From ECT2AJA-044 sp965262845 (lineage in GTDB: Bacteria > Bacteroidota > Bacteroidia > Flavobacteriales > ECT2AJA-044), in the NCBI GenBank assembly GCA_965262845.1, contig CBDHFX010000002.1:62001-126000 (forward strand): a DNA stretch of 64,000 nt. Direction: 5' to 3'. Under the pieces are notes generated by a model that saw only the letters and a program-made list of their open reading frames with translations, was not told where the DNA came from and did no database searches. Both the position numbers and the translations under genes were made by a program. Of the stretch, positions 35,460 through 43,920 are shown in pieces; position 1 is the first letter of the stretch, and each line of letters begins with the position of its first letter.

Positions 35460-37240
35460 ACGGAATCCAAAAACTGGGTTTGGGGATCTTCATTGCTGCC
35501 CTGCTGGCCTTTACCTCAGCGATCACCTGGAGCCGGTACACCCTGACGCCGGAACTGGTTTATGAGCAGATCGGCAGTGAGATCAAAAGAGAGGCACTGA
35601 ATGAAGTGGCAGATGGGCTATATGGCAGATCATTTACAGGCAATTTTCCGTTTATTGCCTCCCTGAGATCGGCCTTCCGTCAGGCCAACGCCGATATTGA
35701 GGCACAATACGCCTATCCGGCTGAGACTGCTGAGGTCTCCCAGTCGGCCCTTTCCGATCCGTTGAAGTACGATCCCGATCAGGTACGCCCGGCTCTTTCC
35801 GGCCTGCTGGAGCCTGATCAGGTCCAGACCCTGATGGATCACACTTCCTGGATGGTTTCCAGGGAATACGCGGATCCTATGGCCCTGCGGGCCGATTTAC
35901 AGGCGAAGATCAATGAGCTGAACAACGATGTAGGCGCTCAGCTTGGATTCTCTCCGCAGGAGATCAAAAGCCTGAGTTTTAGCTTGACCAGGGCAGCCAG
36001 TCAGGGCATCCTCGTAACCCATAAGGCCTGGATGCTGCTCCTGATCTTCGGAGGAGGTGTTGCGGGGGCACTGATGTACCTGCTACCCCTGTACCGGAAC
36101 GAACCGCCGGGCATCAGGAACCACCACATTTTTTTCAGCGCAGTGATGGATCGCGGATGGCTCGGCATTGCTTTGGGTACCTATCTGATCGCTTTTTACG
36201 TCTTCCTGTACTGGTTCCCCGAATACCTCACGAACTGGGTGCTCCTGACGGATCCCATTAGTCGGGCCCTCAGCGGGAACCCCGCCAGCCAGTGGTTTCT
36301 CTATGGGTTTATGTACACGGTGGTGGTACTTGTAATGGGCACGCGCATGCTGATCAGGTACCGCGGGAACCGCTATCAGATCGTGCGCACCATTTCGGTG
36401 ATGTTCTTTCAAACGGCCTTTGCCTTCCTGATCCCCGAGATCCTGGTCCGGCTCAACCAGCCGTACTACGATTTCAAGAATATCTGGCCACTTGATTACG
36501 ACTTCTTTTTTCAGTGGCACCTGGACGGACTCATTAGCTCGGGCAGGCTCGGACTCTTCATGTTGGTTTGGGGCATGATCCTGATCGTGGTGGCCGTACC
36601 GGTCATCACCTACTTTTTTGGCAAGCGCTGGTACTGCAGCTGGGTTTGCGGTTGCGGAGGTCTGGCTGAAACGCTGGGCGATCCCTTTCGTCAGCTGAGC
36701 GATAAATCGGTAAGGGCCTGGAAGATCGAACGCTGGATGATCCATTCCGTATTGGTTTTTGCCGTGGTCATGACCGGATTCACTTTGTACACCTATTTCA
36801 GTGGTAACTATTCGCCCTTCGGCGTGCCTTCGGGCGGAATCCAAAAGACTTACGGATTCCTCATCGGCAGTGCCTTTGCGGGAGTTGTGGGGACCGGATT
36901 TTACCCGCTCATGGGCAATCGCGTATGGTGCCGGTTCGGCTGTCCGCTCGCAGCCTATCTCGGAATGGTGCAGCGTTTCAGGTCCCGGTTCCGCATCACC
37001 ACCAATGGGGGGCAATGCATCAGTTGCGGGAACTGCTCAACCTATTGCGAAATGGGGATTGACGTGAAGTGGTATGCCCAGCGTGGTCAAAACATTGTAC
37101 GCTCAAGCTGTGTGGGTTGCGGGATCTGCAGTGCCGTGTGTCCGCGCGGCGTGCTGAAGTTGGAAAACGCTCCGGAACCAGGCCGCTTCGACGTAGCACC
37201 CCTCACCATTGGCAACAAAAGTGTGGAGGGGGACGGATAG
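35456..37240 (+). CDS. Polytopic membrane protein with NosR/NapH-like 4Fe-4S domains
   Basis: A protein of 594 aa from the ATG at 35456, chosen for the ATGA overlap with the oxidoreductase; an ATG at 35444 is also possible. There is an N-terminal membrane anchor, a soluble region of about 180 aa, then about seven further membrane helices. Two cysteine-rich loops typical of the NapH/NosR/CcoG group occur at about 393-400 (YCSWVCGCGG) and about 491 (WCRFGCPLA). The C-terminal cytoplasmic domain has two ferredoxin clusters, CxxCxxCxxxC at about 520 and CxxCxxCxxxCP at about 551. These proteins pass electrons across or into the membrane from a reduced carrier. With the coupled FAD protein this looks like a two-part NAD(P)H-to-membrane redox module; its end acceptor cannot be told. 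Confidence 0.85.
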   Translation: MNGIQKLGLGIFIAALLAFTSAITWSRYTLTPELVYEQIGSEIKREALNEVADGLYGRSFTGNFPFIASLRSAFRQANADIEAQYAYPAETAEVSQSALSDPLKYDPDQVRPALSGLLEPDQVQTLMDHTSWMVSREYADPMALRADLQAKINELNNDVGAQLGFSPQEIKSLSFSLTRAASQGILVTHKAWMLLLIFGGGVAGALMYLLPLYRNEPPGIRNHHIFFSAVMDRGWLGIALGTYLIAFYVFLYWFPEYLTNWVLLTDPISRALSGNPASQWFLYGFMYTVVVLVMGTRMLIRYRGNRYQIVRTISVMFFQTAFAFLIPEILVRLNQPYYDFKNIWPLDYDFFFQWHLDGLISSGRLGLFMLVWGMILIVVAVPVITYFFGKRWYCSWVCGCGGLAETLGDPFRQLSDKSVRAWKIERWMIHSVLVFAVVMTGFTLYTYFSGNYSPFGVPSGGIQKTYGFLIGSAFAGVVGTGFYPLMGNRVWCRFGCPLAAYLGMVQRFRSRFRITTNGGQCISCGNCSTYCEMGIDVKWYAQRGQNIVRSSCVGCGICSAVCPRGVLKLENAPEPGRFDVAPLTIGNKSVEGDG

Positions 37241-37285
37241 GCACAGCCGACAGGGAAATTTGGTGTAACCCATGGCCTGCAGTGA

Positions 37286-37975
37286 ATGAAAAAGAAGATC
37301 GTGGTCGTGATACCGGCCTTCAATGAGGAGCATTCCGTAGGAAAAGTGGTGCGCGATATTCCAAAGCACTGGGTAGATGAGGTTATCGTAGTTGACAACC
37401 ATTCAAGCGATGGAACCAGCCGGGTGGCGAGGGAGCAGGGTGCGACCGTGTTGCGCGAGCCAAAACAGGGATACGGTGCAGCATGTCTGAAGGGTTTGGC
37501 CTATGTGGAAGCGATGGAAGTAAAGCCCGATATTGTGGTTTTCCTTGATGCGGACTACAGTGATTATCCGGAAGCCCTGCCTGAGCTGGTGCGGCCGATC
37601 CTGGAGCAGGGCATGGATCTGGTGATCGGGTCGCGGGCGCTGGGCCATCGTGGGAAAGGCAGTATGACCTTTCCGCAGGTCTTCGGAAATGGGCTGGCGA
37701 CCACTTTACTGCGCTGGTTTTATGGGGTGCGGTTCACGGATCTGGGTCCGTTCAGGGCCGTCCGTTATGAGTCGCTCCGGCGGATCGGCATGGTTGATAC
37801 GAACTACGGCTGGACTGTTGAGATGCAGCTTAAGGCAGCCAAATTGAAAATGCGCTGCACCGAAGTTCCCGTGAACTATCGGCAGCGGATCGGACAAAGC
37901 AAGGTAAGTGGAACCATAGGGGGCACGCTCCGTGCCGGTTACAAGATCCTGTACACCCTCTTTAAGTACCTGTGA
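37286..37975 (+). CDS. Family 2 glycosyltransferase (polyprenyl-phosphate glycosyltransferase-like)
   Basis: A protein of 229 aa with a GT-A fold. The start VVVIPAFNEEHSVGKVV, the EVIVVDNHSSDGT segment, the DXD motif at residues 88-90 (FLDADYSDYPE), VIGSRALG and the later FTDLGPFRAVR and NYGWTVEMQ signatures match the DPM1/polyprenol-phosphate group of GT2 enzymes. There are no membrane helices after the catalytic domain, so it is soluble or peripheral. It follows the membrane 4Fe-4S gene by 45 bp on the same strand, probably in one transcript. Together with the DUF2064 transferase it gives two GT-A enzymes in this stretch, as in rSAM/selenodomain-associated clusters, though this GT2 is not clearly the TIGR04283 type. 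It is the last backbone gene before the AT-rich accessory array. Confidence 0.88.
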   Translation: MKKKIVVVIPAFNEEHSVGKVVRDIPKHWVDEVIVVDNHSSDGTSRVAREQGATVLREPKQGYGAACLKGLAYVEAMEVKPDIVVFLDADYSDYPEALPELVRPILEQGMDLVIGSRALGHRGKGSMTFPQVFGNGLATTLLRWFYGVRFTDLGPFRAVRYESLRRIGMVDTNYGWTVEMQLKAAKLKMRCTEVPVNYRQRIGQSKVSGTIGGTLRAGYKILYTLFKYL

Positions 37976-38084
37976 AGCCCGTAACATTCAGTGGTTGCCG
38001 GCACCAAAATACCGCTTTCGGGCAGGCACTTCTTTTGCCAACAGTCAAGAAAAATTATTTTGGACAAGTGTGGTTGGCGGTAAT

Positions 38085-38642
38085 TTATTCTTTGAACTTA
38101 ATCGACTTAAATCCTTCTATTATCTCATCACGATATTCCTTGCTAACATCTCCATAGATATGAAAACGAGCAACTCCAGATAAGTCGAAACTACTCCAAT
38201 TATATAAACTATCAATATAAAGTCCGGTAATTCCTTCCTCTCTTCTTGGAATCGTTATTTTACAAAGTCTATTTGCAATTTGAGCGTAATGTACATTTTG
38301 TTTTCGATAATCATCTAAATCATAATCTTTTCTTTGACTTAAAATAAAGTCATTAGGTGGCACAAAGGTATCATTTTTTATTGGCGGCATGTAAATAATT
38401 TTAGGACATGGTTCAGAAAGGTTGTTAAGTATGAATCCTCTTTTATATTTCAAAGTGTCTGTATTAAAAAAGATATATCCTTCATTTGAAGAAATTTTCT
38501 GTAATTTTAAATGATATTTTTTGTTAAAATAAATTGAAAAAAAATCAGTTTCAATTTTTGTTTTTTGACAACTTATTAATGAAAAAATAAATGTTATAAT
38601 AAAACATTTTTGAAATATTTTTTTTGTTTTTATTAATTTCAT
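38085..38642 (-). CDS. Small lipoprotein, candidate cassette partner gene
   Basis: A protein of 185 aa, AT-rich. The N-terminus has a basic start, a hydrophobic core and a lipobox ending LISC, so it should be a lipoprotein. No family is recognised. The body has many aromatic and charged residues (YHLKLQKISSNEGYIFF) and the C-terminus contains SKEYRDEIIEGFKSIKF, a pattern seen in small domains with a final amphipathic helix. It is the last gene of the cassette array on the minus strand, 135 bp after a two-helix membrane protein. In polymorphic-toxin arrays such small exported proteins are often immunity proteins; that is inference here. Confidence 0.6.
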   Translation of the reverse strand: MKLIKTKKIFQKCFIITFIFSLISCQKTKIETDFFSIYFNKKYHLKLQKISSNEGYIFFNTDTLKYKRGFILNNLSEPCPKIIYMPPIKNDTFVPPNDFILSQRKDYDLDDYRKQNVHYAQIANRLCKITIPRREEGITGLYIDSLYNWSSFDLSGVARFHIYGDVSKEYRDEIIEGFKSIKFKE

Positions 38643-38777
38643 AATTAAAAAATTATTTTTAATCGAATATTTTTTGAAAATATGTTAAAAATTTTGTTAA
38701 ATTTTTATAATGTGCAGATAAGAAAAAAAAGACAAAATATTCCTAAGTGAAAAAGAATGACATATAGATAATGAGCC

Positions 38778-39176
38778 CTATTGATTATTTTTTTTATCAA
38801 ATATATCAAAGTATTTGATATAAATATCAGAATGCCAAAGAAGAAAATAATTAGTAACACATGGGATCATTAAAAGAATAACAATAAAATAATGACGTAA
38901 ACTATTAATATTAAATAATTCCATTAAACACCAGCAAATAAACATGCAAGTTAACATAGTTGTCAAAGTCATAAGAGAGAATGAATAACGGATAGTTATC
39001 CCTACATCTCTGTCATATATATATTCCTGAAAATATTTCTGTCCCTTTTCCCATCTTTTTCTAAAAAAAGGAATCAAATTAAACACGTGAACCAAAGAAT
39101 ATTCTATCAAAACGTTAATTAATCTACAATGAATTCTCCAAGTAAGGTAGAAAAGATAATTCCATACTTTGAACAT
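38778..39176 (-). CDS. Small membrane protein with two transmembrane helices
   Basis: A protein of 132 aa from the ATG at 39176 (a TTG at 39194 is possible). Two clear hydrophobic segments, IRYSFSLMTLTTMLTCMFICW and the next around YFIVILLMIPCVTNYFLLW, lie in the second half; the first half is basic and aromatic. No family is recognised. It lies 26 bp after the chimeric short gene at 39203-39406, whose tail could be a toxin fragment, so this may be its membrane-bound immunity partner. AT-rich like the other variable cassette genes. Confidence 0.55.
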   Translation of the reverse strand: MFKVWNYLFYLTWRIHCRLINVLIEYSLVHVFNLIPFFRKRWEKGQKYFQEYIYDRDVGITIRYSFSLMTLTTMLTCMFICWCLMELFNINSLRHYFIVILLMIPCVTNYFLLWHSDIYIKYFDIFDKKNNQ

Positions 39177-39202
39177 GATTTTACTTTTCTTCAATTATAT
39201 CT

Positions 39203-39406
39203 TCAACCACTTTTTACCTCCTCATATGTCAAAGAAGCAAAAAACACTTCTTTTACAACTGTTTCACATCCAGATAAAATAATTGGGCCAACAGCCGCAC
39301 CCACTCCTCTTGCTACTATGCTACCACTCTGTGAGATACTCTCCAACTCATGGATCAAAAATAGTTGTTTTTTAGTTGTATCGTGGTGTAGGTATAGCGC
39401 GTTCAC
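39203..39406 (-). CDS. L-type chimeric short gene A (HELESIS leader plus variable tail)
   Basis: A protein of about 67 aa with a GTG start. Its first part, TKKQLFLIHELESISQS, is shared almost exactly with the short genes at 44622-44867 and 48774-49001. The tail (GSIVARGVGAAVGPIILSG...) is unique to this copy and glycine/alanine-rich, as in membrane-penetrating or linker regions of toxin tips. The shared part coincides with the left end of conserved module L. Whether the protein is made is uncertain; the same DNA also contains TATTTTTG, a promoter-like box, just upstream of the variable part. Confidence 0.4.
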   Translation of the reverse strand: MNALYLHHDTTKKQLFLIHELESISQSGSIVARGVGAAVGPIILSGCETVVKEVFFASLTYEEVKSG

Positions 39407-39709
39407 AGGGTTTTGCTTTTTCGTTCCCCTGATGACCGGTACTATCTCATAGAGCTATGTCGGTTCAAATAAAGCCCTTAAATATATGGTTATATGTAGC
39501 ATTAATTACAGAGCTAGCTCTGTAGCTAGCTCTATAGTTTTGCATTTATGTCGAAAGGGAAGTAAGCAGATGAAAACAGCTGTTTAACCAACCTGCGAAC
39601 GACCCGGAAGCTGTCCACCGCCGCTGATTGGAGTAGATGGAATTGAGATTAGAACGATTTGTCCTTAAAGGTCGCCTTTTTTGAGGGGCGGGGTCGGCTG
39701 CTTTTGGCA
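39333..39709 (-). repeat. Conserved module L, copy A
   Basis: About 375 bp repeated at 41634-42003 and, in a more diverged form, at 44812-45141 and 48944-49264, with a partial copy at 51994-52154. It contains, in plus-strand order, the HELESIS leader DNA, the palindrome ACAGAGCTAGCTCTGT, the segment AACCTGCGAACGACC-GGAAGCTG and the junction motif CGTCCTTAAAGG...GCTTTTGGCA. No gene is evident in the noncoding part. Copy B is the closest relative. Confidence 0.75.
39508..39535. repeat. Palindrome in module L, copy A
   Basis: ACAGAGCTAGCTCTGT is a perfect 16-bp palindrome, followed by a second imperfect arm AGCTAGCTCTATAG. The same element, slightly changed, is in copies B (41809-41836) and E (52001-52029), always flanked by ATTAATT on one side and AGTTTT on the other. 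Confidence 0.7.
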
Positions 39710-40839
39710 GACTTTCTAATTATCCTATTTGTCTTACTCAGAAAAAAATGGAGTAAATTTTCATCCCTGTGATACAAATCATCATTAATCAGCATTATAA
39801 AGGAGTCAAACCCAACTGTATCTGTTTTTCCAGTACTATATTCTAAAAGCACAACCAAACGCAAGTCATAAACGCTGCGAGTATCATATTTATCAAAACT
39901 AGTATCAAATAAACACGCTGCTTTTTCCAGATCAGATTTTTTCGACAATTTAATAAATTGAAATGATTTATCATTTTTTTTCCTTTTTACTATTTCAATT
40001 ACATCCATAAAAGAATAACCATATCGCATACAATCTATAGAAAAAGACATTGTATAAATAGTAATCGAAGATATACTTGCATTCTCATCAAGTGATATAG
40101 GAATAAAAAGATCATCAATATTAAAACATATATCATCAAATAATTTTCTTTTATTTTTAACAGAGTGCAAATCTCTACTTTTATCAGTTAATTGTTTTTT
40201 ATCTACAGGAACATCCTCATGATTTATCTGATTTTTTTGATCTAACTTTTTTGTTGTATTTTCATGAACATATTGTGAAATATTCGTTTGAACAAATTTA
40301 TTATCAATATATTTTAATAGTTCAACTTCATTAGGTTTTTTTAGTACAATGCTATGTTTTTTTCCACCAACCTCATGACAAATAGCAATTTTTCTACCCT
40401 CAGGATCAACTAAAAAGACAAAATTATTTGCAGCAAAACTGTATGCTGATAAGTTTGGGTATTTTGCTTGTAATGGACCTACGCTCAGCCAACGTCCCAG
40501 CCTTGGATTATGCATTCTGGCTCCGAAATCGTAGCTGTTTCCGACGCCTTTGACCTCTTCATCACGCTCCATCCCGTTAAAGCCGTAGGGGTTGCCGTTG
40601 ATCTCGTCGTGGCGGCCCGGCATCAACATGCCGAAGAAATACGAACTACGCACCCTTTTAGTCCGATAGTTGGAGGTCAGTTCGCTTAAAGATCGTACTA
40701 AACGAGTCTCAGGTAAGGTGTTGATTGCCGAAGGAGCCACCCGAGACCTCGAAACATCCCTTAACTCCATGCCATTTGTCGCCTGTACCGACTGGGCTCC
40801 AATAATAAAACAGAATATGGCTAAAAAACGCAAAGTCAT
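39649..40839 (-). CDS. Orphan Rhs tip R1 with long variable C-terminus
   Basis: A protein of 396 aa from the ATG at 40839. It begins with a signal-like hydrophobic stretch (LRFLAIFCFIIGAQSVQA), unlike the other tips. After about 60 residues comes the RHS-associated core end: SSYFFGMLMPGRHDE, NGMERDEEVKGVG, DFGARMHNPRLGRWLSV and the SAYSFAANNFVFLVDPEGR end point. The remaining 240 residues (IAICHEVGG...) are AT-rich and unrecognised, the position where Rhs proteins carry a toxin. No YD/RHS repeat barrel precedes the core, so it is an orphan tip. The last residues (SKKATFKDKSF) are encoded by the shared junction motif. It may be a silent donor cassette or a small secreted protein in its own right. 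Confidence 0.75.
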   Translation of the reverse strand: MTLRFLAIFCFIIGAQSVQATNGMELRDVSRSRVAPSAINTLPETRLVRSLSELTSNYRTKRVRSSYFFGMLMPGRHDEINGNPYGFNGMERDEEVKGVGNSYDFGARMHNPRLGRWLSVGPLQAKYPNLSAYSFAANNFVFLVDPEGRKIAICHEVGGKKHSIVLKKPNEVELLKYIDNKFVQTNISQYVHENTTKKLDQKNQINHEDVPVDKKQLTDKSRDLHSVKNKRKLFDDICFNIDDLFIPISLDENASISSITIYTMSFSIDCMRYGYSFMDVIEIVKRKKNDKSFQFIKLSKKSDLEKAACLFDTSFDKYDTRSVYDLRLVVLLEYSTGKTDTVGFDSFIMLINDDLYHRDENLLHFFLSKTNRIIRKSAKSSRPRPSKKATFKDKSF

Positions 40840-41095
40840 GACGTTAAACAGAAAAAGGATTGCCCCAAAGATAGGCAAACAAGTTTGTTTTAGGACAAGC
40901 AGGGCCGTTTTTGCGAAAGGGAGGGGTGTTTGGTGGGCTCTTTAGCTGCTTTTCGGTGGCCCAGAGGTATTTAATTCAGGGGATGGAACAGGTCCAGATC
41001 GTTTTTGCTATCTGAACGTTCGTCCTTAAAGGTCATCTAGCCGCTCGCCGGGCAGCCTAGGGGCCCTAGTTGGTCGCTTTTGGCAATTCCCCGGC
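40480..41095 (-). repeat. Conserved module R, copy 1
   Basis: Read on the minus strand: junction motif, last codons of a tyrosine recombinase (stop at 40973-40971, encoding KNDLDLFHPLN), about 100 bp of conserved DNA, the TATCTTTG box and the Rhs tip core. It is nearly identical to copy 2 (43350-43920), especially over the last 100 bp of Rhs core and over 40866-41095. Copies 3 (46495-46950) and 4 (50560-51245) are more diverged but keep more of the recombinase. Confidence 0.8.
40866..40873 (-). promoter_or_regulatory. -7 box upstream of Rhs tip R1
   Basis: TATCTTTG, an exact TAnnTTTG match, lies 26 nt before the ATG. The same box sits at the same place upstream of tips R2, R3 and R4, within the conserved stretch AAACAAACTTGTTTGCC. 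Confidence 0.45.
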
Positions 41096-41152
41096 ATTCT
41101 ATTTGGAAGTGAGGTGTCCCATAGTGCCAGTTGGTGAATAGTTTAGGGTATT

Positions 41153-41611
41153 TTACGAAAATCCGTACAAATCTATTTTCACGGTTGAACCTCTGACAAA
41201 AAAATCAACTATTGCTTTAATGTCTTCAGGTAAAGTTTCAAGTTTTACATCAGATTCATTATAGTATGTAATATTATTAAAAATAAGCTCTATTCTCCAG
41301 GAATCTAAAATTATTTCTGATTCTATATTTTTTCTTTGTTTTAAATTTAATAATAATTTATTTAATTTTTTTATATCATTTTTTGATAAAAATTTCTTAT
41401 AATTATATTTTTTAAAATTTAAATTATTTATAATAAGAACATTATTTGATAAAAAAATTGTATAAATTAATGAACCTCCACTTGAAGAATAGAAATTAAT
41501 TTCAAGAGTTATATTTTTTTCTTTCTTTTTATCTTCTTTACTTTCGATCGTTGAATTACAAGATGTAAACATCATAAAGACAGATAATAATACTATTAGA
41601 CAGCTTTTCAT
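41153..41611 (-). CDS. Small lipoprotein in L-type cassette B
   Basis: A protein of 152 aa from the ATG at 41611, with a lipobox (VFMMFTSC). Very AT-rich and lysine/asparagine-rich (KFLSKNDIKKLNKLLLNL). The C-terminal part includes LEINFYSSSGGSLIYTIFL and IELIFNNITYY, resembling small beta-rich domains, but no family is recognised. Reading on from the module L leader gives an in-frame upstream extension (HELESIS then SSISVDFT), so transcription probably starts in the module. A candidate immunity or effector protein by position only. Confidence 0.6.
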   Translation of the reverse strand: MKSCLIVLLSVFMMFTSCNSTIESKEDKKKEKNITLEINFYSSSGGSLIYTIFLSNNVLIINNLNFKKYNYKKFLSKNDIKKLNKLLLNLKQRKNIESEIILDSWRIELIFNNITYYNESDVKLETLPEDIKAIVDFFVRGSTVKIDLYGFS

Positions 41612-41633
41612 TGTAAAGTCAACTGAGATACTT

Positions 41634-42003
41634 GAGATACTCTCCAACTCATGGATCAAAAATAGTTTTTTTAGTTGTATCATGTAGTATAGGTATAGCG
41701 CGTTCACAGGATTTTGTTTTTTTGTTCCCCTGATGACCGATACCATGTCATAGAGCTATGTCGGTTCAAATGCAGCCCTTAAATATATGGTTAGATGTAG
41801 CATTAATTACAGAGCTAGCTACAGAGCTAACTCTGTAGTTTTGCATTTATGACGAAAGGGGGTAAGCAGATAAAAACGCATGTTTAACAAACCTGCGAAC
41901 GGCCGGAAGCTGCCCACTCCGCTGATTGGAATGATGGACTTGATATGGGAACGATTTGTCCTTAATGGCGATAGCTTGGGGACGTTCGGTTGCTTTTGGC
42001 TAC
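41634..42003 (-). repeat. Conserved module L, copy B
   Basis: Close match to copy A, with the same order of leader DNA, palindrome (41809-41836), GGAAGCTG segment and junction motif (41951-42000). Between 41612 and 42018 no gene other than the HELESIS leader is seen. Confidence 0.75.
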
Positions 42004-42018
42004 TGATCGGCTATAGAT

Positions 42019-42522
42019 TTATGAACTTCCAAAGTATTTCCGTGCCTCCTTTTTCCATGTAAATGGTTGTTCTCTAAGTCTCTTATACAATGGGTGATCA
42101 TAGCCTAAGTCCATAGTCATCCCAATTAATTCTCTTCCTTCCTGCTCCAGCTCAAGATACCTATCTGACCAGCTAAAATCCCCTTTGAGCACACCGGGAA
42201 GATACTTTATTAGATCTTTCGCTGTCTTTTTGTATTCTGTCACATAATCATCTTCTTTGTCATATTCCCATGGGATTCTGGTTTTACCCTCGATACATTC
42301 GTAGATTAGATTCGGCCAATATCGCTTTTCTGTTGATTTAGGGTTTAGGATATAAACATCCAAGCCATCTTCTGTGTCTATTAGGTCTATTATACACTTT
42401 TTGTTCGAAAGCAAAACCTCATACTCATCCAGGGATTTGGCTTCAAAACCATATTGTTGTTCCAATTCAAAGAAACCCTTTTTGATATCGTCGTAAAAGC
42501 CCGGTCGTGGTGAGTGGATCAT
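42019..42522 (-). CDS. Cytosolic acidic protein, candidate immunity protein
   Basis: A protein of 167 aa with no signal peptide or membrane segment. It is acidic and rich in aromatics (YGFEAKSLDEYEVLL, RYWPNLIYECIEGK, DFSWSDRYLELEQEGRE), a style common among cytosolic immunity proteins of polymorphic toxins, but I do not recognise a family. It is the last gene before module L copy B and lies 221 bp after the secreted 153-aa gene. Base composition is less AT-rich than that gene. Function unknown. Confidence 0.6.
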   Translation of the reverse strand: MIHSPRPGFYDDIKKGFFELEQQYGFEAKSLDEYEVLLSNKKCIIDLIDTEDGLDVYILNPKSTEKRYWPNLIYECIEGKTRIPWEYDKEDDYVTEYKKTAKDLIKYLPGVLKGDFSWSDRYLELEQEGRELIGMTMDLGYDHPLYKRLREQPFTWKKEARKYFGSS

Positions 42523-42743
42523 TTTTCTGCCGTTTTCTTTACCATCTCCATTTTTTCTTTATCAAATTTATAACCGACCTTTTCTAAATAATATATTTCT
42601 CGTGAGAACATGGTGCGTTCCCCCGTTCTTATATTAATAAGATTAGCCTGTTTTTTTGGGGATTTTGAGTTAATTTAAAAGAGTCATGACCCTTAAAATA
42701 ATATCAAACTTAACCATTGGTCCGAAAAGGGGAGCTTGTTACA

Positions 42744-43205
42744 TTACCCTCCTTTGAAAAGTTTACGTCTCTTCTTTTTGTTTTCACAACATGAAAATGG
42801 AAAATCATTTGAATGAAAGCCTAACACATGACCCATCCCTTGACAAGTTCTATATCCACCAGAAACGTATCTATATTTAGGCAGAAATTTACTCAACTCT
42901 ATCATTACTGTATCGCAAAGGATTCTATCATACCAAATACTTAAGCATAATTTCTTTTTTTTACGGCCTAAATAAAAATAAATTACAGTAATTAACTTTT
43001 TACCCACCAGGTCATCTTTGGTTAGATTACTGTATCTATCAACTCTATTGCATTCATAATCAAAAAGGACAACAGAGTCAATTTCTAAAAACTTTTTCTC
43101 ATACTCAACAGTAAAGTTCTGTCCAACAGAAATCAAAGGGCAGATAAAACTGAAAACAAGAATCAACCTAATCATTCTGACCACCTCTTTACCGTTTCTT
43201 TTCAT
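42744..43205 (-). CDS. Small secreted protein after Rhs tip R2
   Basis: A protein of 153 aa; a second ATG at 43175 would give a cleaner signal peptide (IRLILVFSFICPLISVGQ). Mature part has six or more cysteines (for example CSIWYD-like, CQGMGH, SCCENK) and a basic end (KKKRRKLFKGG). The segment RTCQGMGHVLGFHSND recalls the zinc-binding H-x(n)-H region of metalloproteases, but without a clear HExxH it is only a resemblance. The first ATG overlaps the end of Rhs tip R2 by 17 bp, so the two are probably co-expressed. Confidence 0.55.
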   Translation of the reverse strand: MKRNGKEVVRMIRLILVFSFICPLISVGQNFTVEYEKKFLEIDSVVLFDYECNRVDRYSNLTKDDLVGKKLITVIYFYLGRKKKKLCLSIWYDRILCDTVMIELSKFLPKYRYVSGGYRTCQGMGHVLGFHSNDFPFSCCENKKKRRKLFKGG

Positions 43206-43641
43206 CTTTTAGTATTGATCTAGCCTCTTTTCCTGATACAGTTCCTTGCATTTTTGAGTCAGAATCAAATACATTGATTACATCTGGTCGGTCTTCAATC
43301 TCACCTGTGTAAATCAGAACACCTTCTGGGTGAAGCTGAGTACCAAATTCAGGATCAACGCTCAGCCAACGTCCCAGCCTTGGATTATGCATTCTGGCTC
43401 CGAAATCGTAGCTGTTTCCGACGCCTTTGACCTCTTCATCACGCTCCATCCCATTAAAGCCATAGGCGTAGGTTCTTCCGGGGAGCTCGTCGTGGCGGTC
43501 CGGCATCAACATGCCGAAGAGGTACGAACTACGCACCCTTTTTACCCAATCGTTGGAGGTCACAGCCTTTTTAACATGCACCACACGAAGCTCAGAGCTC
43601 CATTTATACCTCCACCTGTCAACTAACCTAAGGCAACCCAT
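43189..43641 (-). CDS. Orphan Rhs tip R2
   Basis: A protein of 150 aa from the ATG at 43641, with the leader MGCLRLVDRW that marks many orphan Rhs genes of Bacteroidota. It then reads ELRVVHVKKAVTS, SSYLFGMLMPDRHDE, YGFNGMERDEEVKG, DFGARMHNPRLGRWLSVDP and a short variable tail of about 50 aa (EFGTQLHPEGVLIYTG... to KDEKKR). No repeat barrel, so only the tip. The shared DNA is almost identical to R1, while the tail is unrelated. A longer start at 43677 uses a TTG that is part of the TATCTTTG promoter box and was rejected. Confidence 0.75.
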   Translation of the reverse strand: MGCLRLVDRWRYKWSSELRVVHVKKAVTSNDWVKRVRSSYLFGMLMPDRHDELPGRTYAYGFNGMERDEEVKGVGNSYDFGARMHNPRLGRWLSVDPEFGTQLHPEGVLIYTGEIEDRPDVINVFDSDSKMQGTVSGKEARSILKDEKKR

Positions 43642-43920
43642 CGTTTTTCCGTTTTTTTTAAAGAGTGGATACCCCAAAGATAGGCAAACAAGTTTGTTTT
43701 AGGGGAAGCAGGGCCGTTTTTGCGAAAGGAAGGGGTGTTTGGCGGGCTCCTTAGCTGCTTTTCGGTGGCCCAGAGGTATTTAATTCAGGGGATGGAACAG
43801 GTCCAGATCGTTTTTGCTATCTGAACGTTCGTCCTTAAAGGTCATCTCTTTAGCCGCTCGCCGGGCAGCCTGGGGGCCCTAGTTGGTCGCTTTTGGCAAT
43901 TCCCCGGCATTCTATTTGAG
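43350..43920 (-). repeat. Conserved module R, copy 2
   Basis: Junction motif (43825-43897), recombinase tail with stop at 43782-43780, conserved spacer, TATCTTTG box and Rhs tip core, nearly identical to copy 1 except for small indels and the tip's NPYGFNG/YAYGFNG region. The gap 43642-44081 holds only this module plus about 160 bp of unassigned AT-rich DNA. Confidence 0.8.
43675..43682 (-). promoter_or_regulatory. -7 box upstream of Rhs tip R2
   Basis: TATCTTTG, exact TAnnTTTG, 33 nt before the MGCLR start codon, in the same context as in R1. Confidence 0.45.

Noticed and set aside
36083..37015. Minus-strand open frame of 310 codons
   Set aside because: Antisense shadow of the membrane 4Fe-4S gene; low-complexity charged composition.
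40866..43920. Modules R1 and R2 as ends of an insertion sequence
   Set aside because: They are direct, not inverted, and no transposase or target-site duplication is visible; a recombinase tail is present instead.
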